NCBI RefSeq assembly: GCF_003751785.1
Contig: NZ_RKIE01000002.1
Span: 124,001-188,000, forward strand
Reading direction: 5' to 3'
Length of the DNA: 64,000 bases
From: Frigoribacterium sp. PhB160
Lineage (GTDB): Bacteria > Actinomycetota > Actinomycetes > Actinomycetales > Microbacteriaceae
Both the position numbers and the translations under genes were made by a program. Shown here piece after piece: positions 10,362 through 20,013 of the stretch (its first letter is position 1; each line of letters starts with the position of its first letter). The notes under the pieces are model-generated. The model saw only the letters and a list, made by a program, of their open reading frames with translations. It was not told the origin of the DNA and searched no databases.

Positions 10362-10367
10362 AGGGTA
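10362..10367 (-). promoter_or_regulatory. -10 box TACCCT, leaderless GNAT start
   Basis: On the minus strand TACCCT ends 6 bases before the ATG at 10355, with no ribosome site. Confidence 0.5.
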
Positions 10368-10429
10368 GCGGCGCACCGGCGCCCGGCACCACCGTCGCGC
10401 CGACGACGTCGTGGTGGGAGGATCGGCCC

Positions 10430-10927
10430 ATGCACACCGAGCCCGCGGGCGACGACGACCTCGACGCCTGCGAGACCGTCTGGCTGGCGGCGCTCGCCGC
10501 GCGCGACGGGCACGAGCCGGCGGCGGGGACGGCCGAGCGGTTCCGCACGAAGGCCCGGGCCCAGCGGGTGGCGCTGCGGGCCCTGCGGGAGGCGAGCGGC
10601 GACGGCGGGGCCGACCCGCGCCTCCTCGGCTTCGGCCTCGTGACGGCCCCGGGCACGGGCTACCCGACCGACCCGCCCGACGCGGCCTACCTGGCTCTGC
10701 TCGCCGTCGACCCGGCCGAGCAGGGACGAGGAGGCGGCGGTCGCCTCCTCGACGACCTCACCGACGACGCGCGGGCCGCCGGGCACGACCGCCTCGTGCT
10801 GCACGTCCTCCGCGAGAACGGCGGCGCCGTGGCGCTCTATCGCTCGCGGGGCTGGGCACCGTGGGGCGAGCCCCTCGCACACGCGCTGACCGGACAGGCG
10901 ACGCAGACCTTCGTGCTCGGCGCCTGA
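10430..10927 (+). CDS. GNAT family N-acetyltransferase
   Basis: A 165-residue acetyltransferase. The CoA-binding motif is EQGRGGGGRLLDDL (about residues 98-111), followed by a C-terminal VALYRSRGWAPWGEP, typical of GNATs. The substrate is unknown. The ATG at 10430 has GGGAGG 8 bases upstream, and the same stretch also reads GAGGAT 6 bases before the ATG, so it could be a Shine-Dalgarno or a -10 box. The gene is divergent from the preceding minus-strand acetyltransferase and monocistronic. Confidence 0.85.
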   Translation: MHTEPAGDDDLDACETVWLAALAARDGHEPAAGTAERFRTKARAQRVALRALREASGDGGADPRLLGFGLVTAPGTGYPTDPPDAAYLALLAVDPAEQGRGGGGRLLDDLTDDARAAGHDRLVLHVLRENGGAVALYRSRGWAPWGEPLAHALTGQATQTFVLGA

Positions 10928-10978
10928 GGCCGCGGCCCGTCGGCGCCGGGCCGTCCGCTCATCGGCCATGATCGTCGG

Positions 10979-12256
10979 ATGACGAGAGGCACGAACCTGC
11001 CCGCGATCGGCGGGTACAACCGCTCCGTGGTGCTCGACGCCGTGCGGCGCGAGCGGGCCGGGCTCAGCCGCACCGAGATCGCGGCGCGCACCGGGCTGAG
11101 CCCGCAGGCCGTGACGAACGTGTCGCGGCGCCTGCTCGAGGCCGGGCTCATCCGCGAGAGCGGCACGGTCATCAGCGGGCCGGGCAAGCCCCGCACGATG
11201 CTGCAGCTCGAGGCGCGCGGCCGCTACGCCGTCGGTGTGCACGTCGACCCCGCGGTGGTCACCTACGTGCTGCTCGACCTCGAGGGCTCCGTCGTCGCGC
11301 ACACCCGGACGCCCACCCCGTCGGCCTCCGACCCCGACGACGTGGTCGGGCTCGTGGCGCGGACGGTGGACGCGCTCGTGGCGGGCTCCGGGGTCGACCG
11401 CGCGCGCCTCCTCGGGGTGGGCATCGCCTCGCCGGGCCCGATCGACGTCGAGGGCGGCGTCGTGCTCGACCCGCCGATGCTGCCGCTCTGGCGGCACGTG
11501 ACGCTGCGGCGCTCGCTGAGCGCGGCGACCGGGCTGCCCGTGCTGCTGGAGAAGGACGTGACGGCGGCCGCCGTCGCCGAGCTCTGGTTCCGCGACGGGG
11601 CGGCGTCGGGCACGCGCGGCGACTTCGCCTTCGTCTACTACGGCACGGGCTTCGGCATGGGGCTCGTGCTCGGCCGCGAGGTGCTGCGCGGGGCGAGCGC
11701 CAACGCCGGCGACTCGGGCCACATCACCGTCGACCACGAGGGGCGGCGCTGCACCTGCGGCCGCGTCGGCTGCGTCGGCGAGCTCGTGACGCCGCACGCG
11801 CTGTCGCGCCAGGCGGTCGAGGCGGGCGTGCTCGGGCCCGGCGACGTCGACGAGGCGGTGCTGGCGGCCGCGCTCGCCGACAGCGACCCGGTCGACCTGC
11901 ACCTGATCGAGGAGGCGCTGGTCGCCCTGGCCGCCAAGGCGCGCGCCGGCGAGGCGGGCGCGCTGGGCGTGCTGCGGGGCGCGGCGTCGCACCTGGCCCG
12001 GGCCGTCGTCGTCGTCGTCAACCTGCTCGACCTCGACGAGGTCGTGTTCGGCGGCCCGTTCTGGGAGGTCATCGCGCCGTACGTGCTGGCCGAGCTGCCC
12101 GACGAGGTGCGGTCGTCGGAGGCGCTGGTGGCGCGGCACCCGATCGCGATCGTCACCTCGTCGATCGGCGAGGACGTGGCCGCCGTGGGGGCGGCCTGCC
12201 TCGTGCTCGACCACGCGTTCTCGCCCCGCCCGTCGGCGCTGCTCATCTCGGCCTGA
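10979..12256 (+). CDS. ROK-family transcriptional regulator (glycan locus 1)
   Basis: A 425-residue regulator with an N-terminal winged helix (LSRTEIAARTGLSPQAVTN, about residues 26-44) and a ROK sugar-binding domain. The zinc motif is present as CTCGRVGC, but the next conserved Glu is shifted (GCVGEL). The kinase catalytic Asp region reads LEKDVTAAA and no ATP-binding DxGGT is present, so this is a sensor and not a kinase. It probably represses or activates the mannoside import operon starting at 12386. A CATGAT box 6 bases before the ATG suggests a leaderless start. It is similar in layout to the ROK regulator at 20260. Confidence 0.9.
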   Translation: MTRGTNLPAIGGYNRSVVLDAVRRERAGLSRTEIAARTGLSPQAVTNVSRRLLEAGLIRESGTVISGPGKPRTMLQLEARGRYAVGVHVDPAVVTYVLLDLEGSVVAHTRTPTPSASDPDDVVGLVARTVDALVAGSGVDRARLLGVGIASPGPIDVEGGVVLDPPMLPLWRHVTLRRSLSAATGLPVLLEKDVTAAAVAELWFRDGAASGTRGDFAFVYYGTGFGMGLVLGREVLRGASANAGDSGHITVDHEGRRCTCGRVGCVGELVTPHALSRQAVEAGVLGPGDVDEAVLAAALADSDPVDLHLIEEALVALAAKARAGEAGALGVLRGAASHLARAVVVVVNLLDLDEVVFGGPFWEVIAPYVLAELPDEVRSSEALVARHPIAIVTSSIGEDVAAVGAACLVLDHAFSPRPSALLISA

Positions 12257-12296
12257 GCCGGACGCGCGGACCGGGTCACGACTCGGTCACGACGTC

Positions 12297-12325
12297 TTGA
12301 CACGAATAACTCCAGACGGTGTAGT
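12297..12325 (+). promoter_or_regulatory. Promoter of glycan locus 1 with TAACT direct repeat
   Basis: TTGACA (12297-12302), a 17-base spacer and TGTAGT (12320-12325) precede the binding-protein gene. An unusually AT-rich patch inside it carries the direct repeat TAACT at 12307-12311 and 12325-12329, 18 bases apart. This is a good candidate site for the ROK regulator encoded next door. Confidence 0.55.
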
Positions 12326-12385
12326 AACTGCAACGCCCCCGGCACCGTCGCCGGGGATGCGCCGATGGAGCAAAGGAGCACCATG

Positions 12386-13771
12386 ATGACCCGAACGACC
12401 TCATCGACCCGCCGACGCGTGCTGGCGATCGCCGCGGCAGCGGCCGCGACCGCCCTCGTCGTCTCCGGGTGCTCCGCCGGCGGAGGCGGAGGCGGCGACG
12501 ACAAGACCATCAAGGTCGCGTACCAGAAGTTCGGCACGTTCACGCAGATGGACGCCCACATGAAGGAGACCGCGAAGACCTTCGAGGCCGACAACCCCGG
12601 CATGAAGGTCGAGTTCGTCCCGATCGCGGCCCAGAACGACGACTACTTCACCAAGCTCGCGCTGATGAACCGCTCGGCCGCGACCGCCCCCGACGTCATG
12701 TACGAGGACACCTTCAAGGTCAAGAGCGACGCGGCGGCGGGCTACCTGCTGCCCCTCGACGACTACACCGCCGAGTGGGACGACTGGGACATGTTCTACG
12801 ACAACGCGAAGGAGGCGGGGGTCGGCGAGGACGGGAAGACCTACGGGATCCCCATGGGCACCGACACCCGTGCCCTCTGGTACAACAAGGACCTCTTCGC
12901 GCAGGCCGGGCTGCCCGTGCCGTGGGAGCCGAAGACCTGGCAGGACGTGCTCGACGCGGCCGACACGATCAAGTCGGAGCTGCCCGACGTCGTCCCGATG
13001 AACGTCTACTCGGGCAAGCCGCAGGGCGAGGGCGCGACCATGCAGGGCTTCGAGATGCTGCTCTACGGCACGCCCACCGGCACCCTCTACGACGACGACA
13101 GCGGCAAGTGGCTGACCGACTCGCAGGGCTTCGTCGACTCCCTCGGCTTCATCGAGGACGTCTACCAGGGCGGCGTCGGCCCGAAGCCCGAGGAGGCGCT
13201 CGACACGAACATCGGCACCATCGTCGCGGGCGAGTGGCTGCCGCAGGGCAAGCTCGCCATCGACCTCGACGGCTCGTGGCTGAGCGGCACGTGGCTCGAG
13301 ACGGGCACGAACCCCTGGCCCGAGTGGAACGACGTGATGGGGCAGGCCGCGATGCCGACGCAGGACGGCGACGCCCCGGGCGCCACGAGCATGTCGGGCG
13401 GCTGGACCCTCGCGGCCGGCGCGAACACGAAGAACCCCGACATGGCCTTCGAGTTCATCGCCGACGCCCTCGACAAGGAGGGGTCGCAGTCGTACGACAT
13501 CGCGGCCAGCCAGATCGCGGTGCGCAGGGACGTCGCGGAGGACCCGGAGTACGTCTCGAGCAACCCGACCTTCGAGTTCTTCTCGTCGATCGTGCCCGTG
13601 ACGCACTTCCGTCCCGCCACCACCGACTACAGCCGCATCTCGAACGAGATCACCGTCGCGATGGAGGCCGTCATGACCGGGCAGCAGAGCCCCGAGGAGG
13701 CGGCCGCCGCCTTCGACGAGCAGCTCGTCGGCATCGTCGGCGAGGACGCGACGCAGAAGGCGAAGGACTAG
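12386..13771 (+). CDS. Sugar ABC transporter binding lipoprotein (locus 1)
   Basis: A family-1 extracellular solute-binding protein of 461 residues anchored as a lipoprotein: signal RRRVLAIAAAAAATALVV, then lipobox VSGC and a Gly-rich linker. The mature part has the usual YEDTFKVKS and WYNKDLFAQAG blocks of CUT1 carbohydrate receptors. Neighbouring permeases and a GH38 enzyme suggest an alpha-mannoside ligand. Two adjacent ATGs exist (12383 and 12386); the second lies 7 bases from AAGGAG and is preferred. The open frame upstream to 12365 is not used. There are four bases to the next gene. Confidence 0.92.
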   Translation: MTRTTSSTRRRVLAIAAAAAATALVVSGCSAGGGGGGDDKTIKVAYQKFGTFTQMDAHMKETAKTFEADNPGMKVEFVPIAAQNDDYFTKLALMNRSAATAPDVMYEDTFKVKSDAAAGYLLPLDDYTAEWDDWDMFYDNAKEAGVGEDGKTYGIPMGTDTRALWYNKDLFAQAGLPVPWEPKTWQDVLDAADTIKSELPDVVPMNVYSGKPQGEGATMQGFEMLLYGTPTGTLYDDDSGKWLTDSQGFVDSLGFIEDVYQGGVGPKPEEALDTNIGTIVAGEWLPQGKLAIDLDGSWLSGTWLETGTNPWPEWNDVMGQAAMPTQDGDAPGATSMSGGWTLAAGANTKNPDMAFEFIADALDKEGSQSYDIAASQIAVRRDVAEDPEYVSSNPTFEFFSSIVPVTHFRPATTDYSRISNEITVAMEAVMTGQQSPEEAAAAFDEQLVGIVGEDATQKAKD

Positions 13772-13775
13772 CCGG

Positions 13776-14756
13776 ATGGCGACCATCGCCCCCGCCCCGG
13801 TCGGCCGTGGGAGCGGTCGGCCGGGGGGCCCGGGGCCGGGACCGGGAGGTGAGGAGCCCGGTCGCCGGGCCGGAGCCTCCAAGGCTCGTGCCCTGCGCAC
13901 CGGCGCGCGCACCCTGCCGCTCGTGCCGGCCATGGTGCTGCTCGCGCTGTTCCTGCTCGGGCCCGTCGTGTCGAGCCTCTACGGCTCGTTCACGAACGCC
14001 TCGTTGACCGGCTACGCGGCCGGCGGGGCCGAGTTCGTCGGGTTCCAGAACTACACCGACCTCTTCGTCGACCGCGACTTCCCGAAGTCGGTGCTGCTGA
14101 CGCTCGCCTTCGTCTTCTTCTCGGCCGTGATCGGCCAGAACGTCGTCGGCCTCGGGCTCGCCCTGCTCATGCGGAACGGCACGAAGGTCGTCCGGTCGGT
14201 CGTCGGCACGTTCGTCATCGCCGCCTGGGTGCTGCCCGAGATCGTCGCCGCGTTCGCGGCGTACGCGTTCTTCAACGACTCGGGCACGCTCAACACGGTG
14301 CTGTCGTGGTTCGGCGTCACCGGGGCGAACTGGCTCTACGAGCTGCCGATGCTCTCGGTGGTGCTGGCCAACATCTGGCGCGGTGCCGCCTTCTCGATGC
14401 TCGTGTACTCGGCGGCCGTGCAGGAGGTGCCGCCCGAGATCACGGAGTCGGCGGAGGTCGACGGCGCCACCGGCTGGCAGCGGCTCGTCTACATCACGCT
14501 GCCGGTCATCCGCCGCAGCATCTCGACGAACCTCATGCTGACGACCCTGCAGACGCTGTCGGTGTTCACCCTCATCTACGTGATGACGGGAGGCGGGCCG
14601 GGCACGAACAGCACGACGCTGCCGATCCTCGCCTACCAGGAGGCCTTCCAGTTCTCGCAGCTCGGCTTCGGCACCGCGATCGCGACGATCATGCTGCTCG
14701 TCGGCGCCGTCTTCTCGATCATCTACATCAGGGCCCTCAAGCCGGAGGTCGACTGA
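13776..14756 (+). CDS. Sugar ABC transporter permease, MalF type (locus 1)
   Basis: A 326-residue inner-membrane permease with six predicted helices after a hydrophilic N-terminus of about 45 residues. The cytoplasmic coupling loop reads ESAEVDGATGWQRL, the EAA motif that docks on an ATPase (the usual first Ala is Ser here). It belongs to the CUT1 family with the preceding receptor and following permease. No ATPase gene is present in the locus. The start is four bases after the receptor stop. Confidence 0.92.
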   Translation: MATIAPAPVGRGSGRPGGPGPGPGGEEPGRRAGASKARALRTGARTLPLVPAMVLLALFLLGPVVSSLYGSFTNASLTGYAAGGAEFVGFQNYTDLFVDRDFPKSVLLTLAFVFFSAVIGQNVVGLGLALLMRNGTKVVRSVVGTFVIAAWVLPEIVAAFAAYAFFNDSGTLNTVLSWFGVTGANWLYELPMLSVVLANIWRGAAFSMLVYSAAVQEVPPEITESAEVDGATGWQRLVYITLPVIRRSISTNLMLTTLQTLSVFTLIYVMTGGGPGTNSTTLPILAYQEAFQFSQLGFGTAIATIMLLVGAVFSIIYIRALKPEVD

Positions 14757-14758
14757 CC

Positions 14759-15595
14759 ATGGCCATGACCTCACCCAGCGGCCGCACCATGAAGGCCGTC
14801 TCGAACGTCGTGCTGCTCGTCATCGCGATCTGCTTCGCCGTGCCCCTCGTCTGGCTGCTGCTCGCGTCGGTCGACCCGTCGGCCACCCTCTCGGCGAAGG
14901 TGCCGTCGCGGTTCACGCTCGACAACTTCACCGCGGTGCTGACCCCCGAGATCTCGTTCGTGCCGCTGTTCAACAGCCTCGTCGTGTCGGGCGGCTGCGC
15001 GCTCGTGACGGTCGTCGTCGCCATCCTCGCGGCGTACCCGTTGTCGCGGTACCGGATGCGGATCAACAAGCCGTTCCTCTACGGCATCCTCTTCGGGACG
15101 GGGCTGCCCATCACCGCCATGATGGTGCCGGTCTACAGCCTCTTCGTCTCGTTGAACCTCATCGACTCGGTCGGCGGGACGGTCTTCTTCCTCGCCGCGA
15201 CGAGCCTGCCGATGGCGATCTGGATGGCGAAGAACTTCATGGACTCGGTGCCCATCTCGCTCGAGGAGGCCGCCTGGACCGACGGGGCGTCGATGTTCTC
15301 GACGCTGACGCGCATCGTCGTGCCGCTCATGCGGCCCGGCATCGCGGTGGTGTTCATCTTCGTGTTCATCCAGGCCTGGGGGAACTTCTTCGTGCCCTTC
15401 GTGCTGCTGCTCAGCCCCGACAAGCAGCCCGCCGCCGTCAGCATCTTCAACTTCTTCGGGCAGTACGGGTCGGTCGCCTACGGCCAGCTCGCCGCGTTCT
15501 CGATCGTCTACTCGGTGCCCGTCATCGCGCTCTACGTGCTCGTGTCGCGGACGCTGGGCGGCTCGAACGCCCTGGCCGGCGCCGTGAAGGGGTGA
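14759..15595 (+). CDS. Sugar ABC transporter permease, MalG type (locus 1)
   Basis: A 278-residue second permease with six helices and the coupling loop EEAAWTDGASMFSTL. The ATG at 14759 lies 2 bases after the preceding stop; a second ATG two codons on is possible. The open frame further upstream is the shadow of the MalF-type gene. It pairs with the preceding permease to form the membrane channel for the locus 1 sugar. Confidence 0.92.
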   Translation: MAMTSPSGRTMKAVSNVVLLVIAICFAVPLVWLLLASVDPSATLSAKVPSRFTLDNFTAVLTPEISFVPLFNSLVVSGGCALVTVVVAILAAYPLSRYRMRINKPFLYGILFGTGLPITAMMVPVYSLFVSLNLIDSVGGTVFFLAATSLPMAIWMAKNFMDSVPISLEEAAWTDGASMFSTLTRIVVPLMRPGIAVVFIFVFIQAWGNFFVPFVLLLSPDKQPAAVSIFNFFGQYGSVAYGQLAAFSIVYSVPVIALYVLVSRTLGGSNALAGAVKG

Positions 15596-15692
15596 TGCGG
15601 CCGGTCCTCCCCACCCCCTGCCCTGCCCGTCCCGTCCACCGGGGCGACCCCATCGCCGCGCGTCCGCGCGCGCCCGTCAGGAGACTGATCCC

Positions 15693-18600
15693 ATGCACGA
15701 CAACATCGCCCTCGTCGAGGCCCGCATCGACCGATTCGTCCGCGACCGCATCACGCCGGCCGTCTACCGGCGCAGCGTCCCGCTGACCCTCGAGGCGTGG
15801 GAGGCGCCGGGCGAGCCGGTGCCGTTCGCCGAGGCCGTCGCGCAGCCGTTCACGCCCTTCGTGCCCGGCCAGGCGTGGAGCAGGCCGTGGGGCACGACCT
15901 GGTTCCACGTCACGGGCGTCGTGCCCGACGACTTCGGCGTCGACGGCGCCACCTCGCTCGAGCTCGTCGTCGACCTCGGCTTCACGATCCGCCAGGCGGG
16001 CTTCCAGGCCGAGGGGCTCGTGTGGCGCCCCGACGGCACGATCGTCAAGGCGCTCGAGCCCTACAACGGCTACGTGCCGCTCACCACGATCGGGGCGGGC
16101 ACGGCGCCCGGCACGACGATCGACCTCTACGTCGAGGCCGCGTCGAACCCCGACATCGGCGGCGACGACTTCCACGGCGTGACGCCGCTGGGCGACCTCG
16201 CCACGGCGGGCACCGAACCGATCTACTCCCTCCGGCGCATCGACCTCGCCGAGCGCGACGACGTCGTCGCCGAGCTCGACCGCGACGTCTGGACCCTCGT
16301 GGGCCTCATGCGCACGCTCGACCCCGGCACGCCGCGACGGCACGAGGTGCTGCGCGCCCTCGAGCGCATGTGCGACGTCGTCGACCACGACGACGTGGCC
16401 GGCACGGCGGCCCTCGGCCGCGACGAGCTCGCCGCCGTCCTCGCGTCGCCGGCCGCGGCCAGCGCCCACCGCGTCGTGGCGACCGGCCACGCGCACATCG
16501 ACTCGGCCTGGCTCTGGCCGGTCCGCGAGACGCAGCGCAAGGTCGCCCGCACCTTCTCGAACGTCGTCGCGCTGCTCGACGACGACCCCGACTTCGTCTT
16601 CGCGGCGTCGAGCGCCCAGCAGTACGCCTGGCTCAAGGAGAAGTACCCCGAGCTGTTCGAGCGCGTCAAGGCCGCCGTGGCCTCGGGCCGGTTCGCGCCG
16701 GTCGGCGGCATGTGGGTCGAGTCCGACACGAACATGCCCGGCGGCGAGGCGCTCGCGCGGCAGTTCGTCGCGGGCAAGGGCTTCTTCCTGCGCGAGTTCG
16801 GCATCGACAACGACGAGGTCTGGCTGCCCGACTCGTTCGGCTACACCGGCGCCATGCCGCAGATCGCCCGGGCCGCCGGCGCGAGCTCGTTCTTCACCCA
16901 GAAGGAGTCGTGGAACGAGACCAACCGACTGCCGCACCACACCTTCCTCTGGGAGGGCATCGACGGCTCCCGCGTCTTCACTCACTTCCCGCCCGTCGAC
17001 ACGTACAACTCCGACCTGTCGCCGGCCGAGCTGGCGCACGCCGAGCGCGAGTACCGCGAGAAGGGCGCGTCGAACGTGTCGCTCGTGCCCTTCGGCTGGG
17101 GCGACGGCGGCGGCGGGCCGACCCGCGAGATGATGGCGGCCGCGCACCGGGCCGCCGACCTCGAGGGCTCGCCGCGCGTGACCGTCGGCACCCCCGCCTC
17201 CTTCTTCGCCGAGGCCCGTGCCGAGCTCGCCGACCCGGCGGTGTGGTCGGGCGAGATGTACCTCGAGTTCCATCGGGGCACCTACACCTCGCAGGCCCGC
17301 ACCAAGCAGGGCAACCGGCGCAGCGAGCACCTGCTGCGGGAGGCCGAGCTCTGGAGCGCCACGGCGGCCTCGCGCGGGCTGCTCGACTACCCCTACGACG
17401 CGCTCGAGCAGATCTGGCACGTCGTGCTGCTGCAGCAGTTCCACGACATCCTCCCCGGGTCGTCGATCGCCTGGGTGCACCAGGAGGCCGAGCGGCACTA
17501 CGCCCGCGTCGCCCTCGAGCTCGAGGCGATCATCGGCGAGGCGCAGCGCGCCCTCGCCGGGCAGGGCGAGGCGCTCGTCACGTTCAACGCGGCGCCGGTG
17601 ACGGCCGCGGGGGTGCCCGCCTCCGCGGGCGCGCTCGTCGACGTCGACCGGTCCCTGCCGGAGGCGCGGGGCGCGTCGGTCACGCCGGTCGCCACCGACG
17701 GCGGCCACGTCCTCGACAACGGCCTCGTGCGGGTGGCCTTCGACGGCGACGGCCTCGTCACGTCGATGGTGGACGCCGCGAGCGGCCGCGACGTCGTCGC
17801 GCCCGGCGGGCGGCTCGGGCTGCTGCAGCTCTTCCGCGACACCCCGAACCAGTGGGACGCGTGGGACATCGACGCGGCCTACAAGAAGGTGCGCACCGAC
17901 CTGGTCGAGGCCGACTCGGTCGTCGTCGAGGGCGGCACCCTCGTCGCCACGCGACGCACGGGCGGCTCGACGATCGTCCAGCGGTGGTGGCTCGACGAGG
18001 GCGACGCCGAGCTGCACGTCGAGACCGACGTCGACTGGCACGAGAAGCAGAAGCTGCTGAAGCTCGCGTTCCCGCTCGACGTGCACGCCGACCGTGCCGC
18101 GTCGGAGGTGCAGTTCGGGCACGTGCAGCGGCCGACCCACCAGAACACCTCGTGGGACTTCGCGCGCTTCGAGACCGTCGCCCACCGCTGGGTGCACGTC
18201 GCCGAGCCCGGCTTCGGCGTCGCCGTCGCCAACGACGCGACCTACGGTCACGACGTCACCCGGTCGACCCGCGACGGCGAGGGCGGCGACGGGGGCACGA
18301 CCACGCTCGTCCGCCAGTCGCTGCTGCGGGCGCCGACCTTCCCCGACCCGCACGCCGACCAGGGCCGCCACGTGCTCCGGTCGTCGGTTCGGATCGCGCC
18401 CGACGTGCTCGAGGCCGCCACGGCGGGCTACCGGCTGAACCTGCCCGTGCGCACGGTGCGGGGAGCCTCGCGGGTCGAGCCCCTCGTGACGTCGTCGTCG
18501 CCCGCCGTGCTGATCGAGGCCGTCAAGCTCGCCGAGGACCGCTCCGGCGACCTGGTCGTGCGGCTGTACGAGGCCCGGGGCGCCCGCGCGACGACGGCGG

Positions 18601-18767
18601 TCGTCGTCGACGCCGGCTCGGACTTCGGCGACGCCTGGCGGACCGACCTCATCGAGCGGGAGCTGCCGGAGGGGCAGCCCGGCTCCGGTCGCTGGGGCGC
18701 CGGCGAGGCGGTCGAGCTCACCGTGAGGCCGTTCGAGATCGTCACGCTGCGGGTGCGTCGCCGGTAG
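15693..18767 (+). CDS. GH38 alpha-mannosidase
   Basis: A 1024-residue glycoside hydrolase of family 38, a zinc-dependent retaining alpha-mannosidase. The metal-binding HAHIDSAWLWP starts at about residue 266, the nucleophile is Asp380 in LPDSFGY, and a further metal-binding His584 lies in QFHDILPG. The C-terminal half is the beta-rich GH38 domain. No signal peptide is seen, so it should act in the cytoplasm on imported oligomannosides. The ATG at 15693 has AGGAGA 10 bases upstream. It is the last gene of locus 1, 97 bases after the permease. Confidence 0.95.
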   Translation: MHDNIALVEARIDRFVRDRITPAVYRRSVPLTLEAWEAPGEPVPFAEAVAQPFTPFVPGQAWSRPWGTTWFHVTGVVPDDFGVDGATSLELVVDLGFTIRQAGFQAEGLVWRPDGTIVKALEPYNGYVPLTTIGAGTAPGTTIDLYVEAASNPDIGGDDFHGVTPLGDLATAGTEPIYSLRRIDLAERDDVVAELDRDVWTLVGLMRTLDPGTPRRHEVLRALERMCDVVDHDDVAGTAALGRDELAAVLASPAAASAHRVVATGHAHIDSAWLWPVRETQRKVARTFSNVVALLDDDPDFVFAASSAQQYAWLKEKYPELFERVKAAVASGRFAPVGGMWVESDTNMPGGEALARQFVAGKGFFLREFGIDNDEVWLPDSFGYTGAMPQIARAAGASSFFTQKESWNETNRLPHHTFLWEGIDGSRVFTHFPPVDTYNSDLSPAELAHAEREYREKGASNVSLVPFGWGDGGGGPTREMMAAAHRAADLEGSPRVTVGTPASFFAEARAELADPAVWSGEMYLEFHRGTYTSQARTKQGNRRSEHLLREAELWSATAASRGLLDYPYDALEQIWHVVLLQQFHDILPGSSIAWVHQEAERHYARVALELEAIIGEAQRALAGQGEALVTFNAAPVTAAGVPASAGALVDVDRSLPEARGASVTPVATDGGHVLDNGLVRVAFDGDGLVTSMVDAASGRDVVAPGGRLGLLQLFRDTPNQWDAWDIDAAYKKVRTDLVEADSVVVEGGTLVATRRTGGSTIVQRWWLDEGDAELHVETDVDWHEKQKLLKLAFPLDVHADRAASEVQFGHVQRPTHQNTSWDFARFETVAHRWVHVAEPGFGVAVANDATYGHDVTRSTRDGEGGDGGTTTLVRQSLLRAPTFPDPHADQGRHVLRSSVRIAPDVLEAATAGYRLNLPVRTVRGASRVEPLVTSSSPAVLIEAVKLAEDRSGDLVVRLYEARGARATTAVVVDAGSDFGDAWRTDLIERELPEGQPGSGRWGAGEAVELTVRPFEIVTLRVRRR

Positions 18768-18823
18768 CGCGTCCGAGCGGAGGGCGGGCGTCGATCCGGG
18801 TGCATCGGGTCGACGTCCGTCCG

Positions 18824-18950
18824 CTGTCGTCCGCCGAGCTGTCGTCCGCCGAGCGGGCGTCCGCCGACCACGCGTCCGCGCGGGAGCACGTCCGCGCGGG
18901 CGCGCGGCCGCGAGAGTGCGCGGCCGCGAGGGTGCGCGCGGCCGCGGGCG
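18824..18950. repeat. Low-complexity tandem repeats with three NotI sites
   Basis: The spacer between the convergent GH38 and ROK kinase genes has a 15-bp tandem repeat (18824-18838 and 18839-18853), then degenerate CGTCCGCGCGGG units, then three GCGGCCGC octamers at 18904, 18920 and 18938. No gene is seen. Confidence 0.6.
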
Positions 18951-18953
18951 GCC

Positions 18954-19940
18954 TCAGCCGACGGCGACGACCGAGGGGTCGACGGGCGCGCCGGCCATCG
19001 CGGCGCCGACGGCCGCGACGGGCGGCGCTCCGGCGGGCAGCAGCACCACGCGCGAGGGCAGGTCGAGCGACGCGACGAACGGCGAGGCGTGTCCCGCTCG
19101 GCCGAGCGACGCGCGCACCTGCTCGAGCAGCGGCTCGCCGAGGGCGCTCAGCCCGCCGCCGACGACGATCGTCTCGACGTCGACCGTGAGCACGAGGAGG
19201 CGCACGGCGGCGGCCACCCCGTCGGCGAGCACCGTGCGCGCGGCGACCGCGGCCGGGTCGCCGTGGTCGGCCGCCGTGAAGAGGGCCCGCGCGGGGTGGG
19301 GCACGTCCGTCGGCCACAGCCGGGCGGCGGCGGTGCCGGACGCCACGGTCTCGAGGCAGCCGCGCTGCCCGCAGGTGCAGAGCACCCCGGCGGGGTCGAC
19401 CGGCACGTGCCCGATCTCGCCGACGGCCCCACGGGAGCCGCGGCTCAGCACGCCGTCGACGACGATGCCGGCGGCGAGCCCGGTGCCGAGGTTGAGGTAC
19501 GCCATCGAGCCGCGCAGCCCGAGGGCGTGCCAGGTGCCGAGCGCGGCGGCGTTGACGTCGTTCTCGACGGCGACGGGGACGCCGACGAGACGGGAGAGCG
19601 CGTCGGCGAAGGCGACGTCGGCGAACCCGAGGTTGACGGCGTGGCTGACGCGTCCCGTGACGGGGTCGACGACGCCGGGGATGCCCACGCCGACAGAGCG
19701 GGGGACGAGGGCCGGGGACGAGCCGGGGGCCGGGGTGCCGAGCACCCGGGCGACGGCGCTCGCGGCGTTGGCCACGACCTCGTCGGCGCCGAAGCCGGAG
19801 GGGAGGCGCGTCCGGGCGAGGACGAGGCCGTCGTCGTCGACCGCGACGGCGTCGATCTTCGTGCCGCCGACGTCGAGCCCCACGCGGACGGGCAGGTCGG
19901 TCCGCACGGGACGGCCGACGACGCCGGCCAGCGCCGTCAT
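18954..19940 (-). CDS. ROK-family sugar kinase
   Basis: A 328-residue ROK kinase. The phosphate-binding DVGGTK is at residues 23-28, the catalytic Asp lies in VENDVNAAAL, and the zinc motif is CTCGQRGCLE. It lacks a helix-turn-helix, so it is an enzyme. From its neighbours (GH38, GH20, nagB) it probably phosphorylates GlcNAc or mannose at the 6-hydroxyl, but glucose or fructose cannot be excluded. The ATG at 19940 begins the first block that resembles the family; the frame stays open to 20132 but that part covers promoter DNA. It is divergent from the ROK regulator at 20260. Confidence 0.88.
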   Translation of the reverse strand: MTALAGVVGRPVRTDLPVRVGLDVGGTKIDAVAVDDDGLVLARTRLPSGFGADEVVANAASAVARVLGTPAPGSSPALVPRSVGVGIPGVVDPVTGRVSHAVNLGFADVAFADALSRLVGVPVAVENDVNAAALGTWHALGLRGSMAYLNLGTGLAAGIVVDGVLSRGSRGAVGEIGHVPVDPAGVLCTCGQRGCLETVASGTAAARLWPTDVPHPARALFTAADHGDPAAVAARTVLADGVAAAVRLLVLTVDVETIVVGGGLSALGEPLLEQVRASLGRAGHASPFVASLDLPSRVVLLPAGAPPVAAVGAAMAGAPVDPSVVAVG

Positions 19941-20013
19941 GACGGGCTCGCGGAGGCGCCGGAGGCGCGGGGGACGGCGCCGGGGACGCGGTCGACGGGC
20001 GTGCACATGTTTG

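Noticed and set aside
15522-18371. 949-codon minus-strand open frame opposite the GH38 gene
   Set aside because: High GC leaves antisense frames open. The product is Arg/Gly/Val-rich without domains, while the plus strand encodes a complete GH38 enzyme. The same applies to the long antisense frames at 2589-5258, 24938-27478, 40989-45326, 44857-47376 and 61595-63889.
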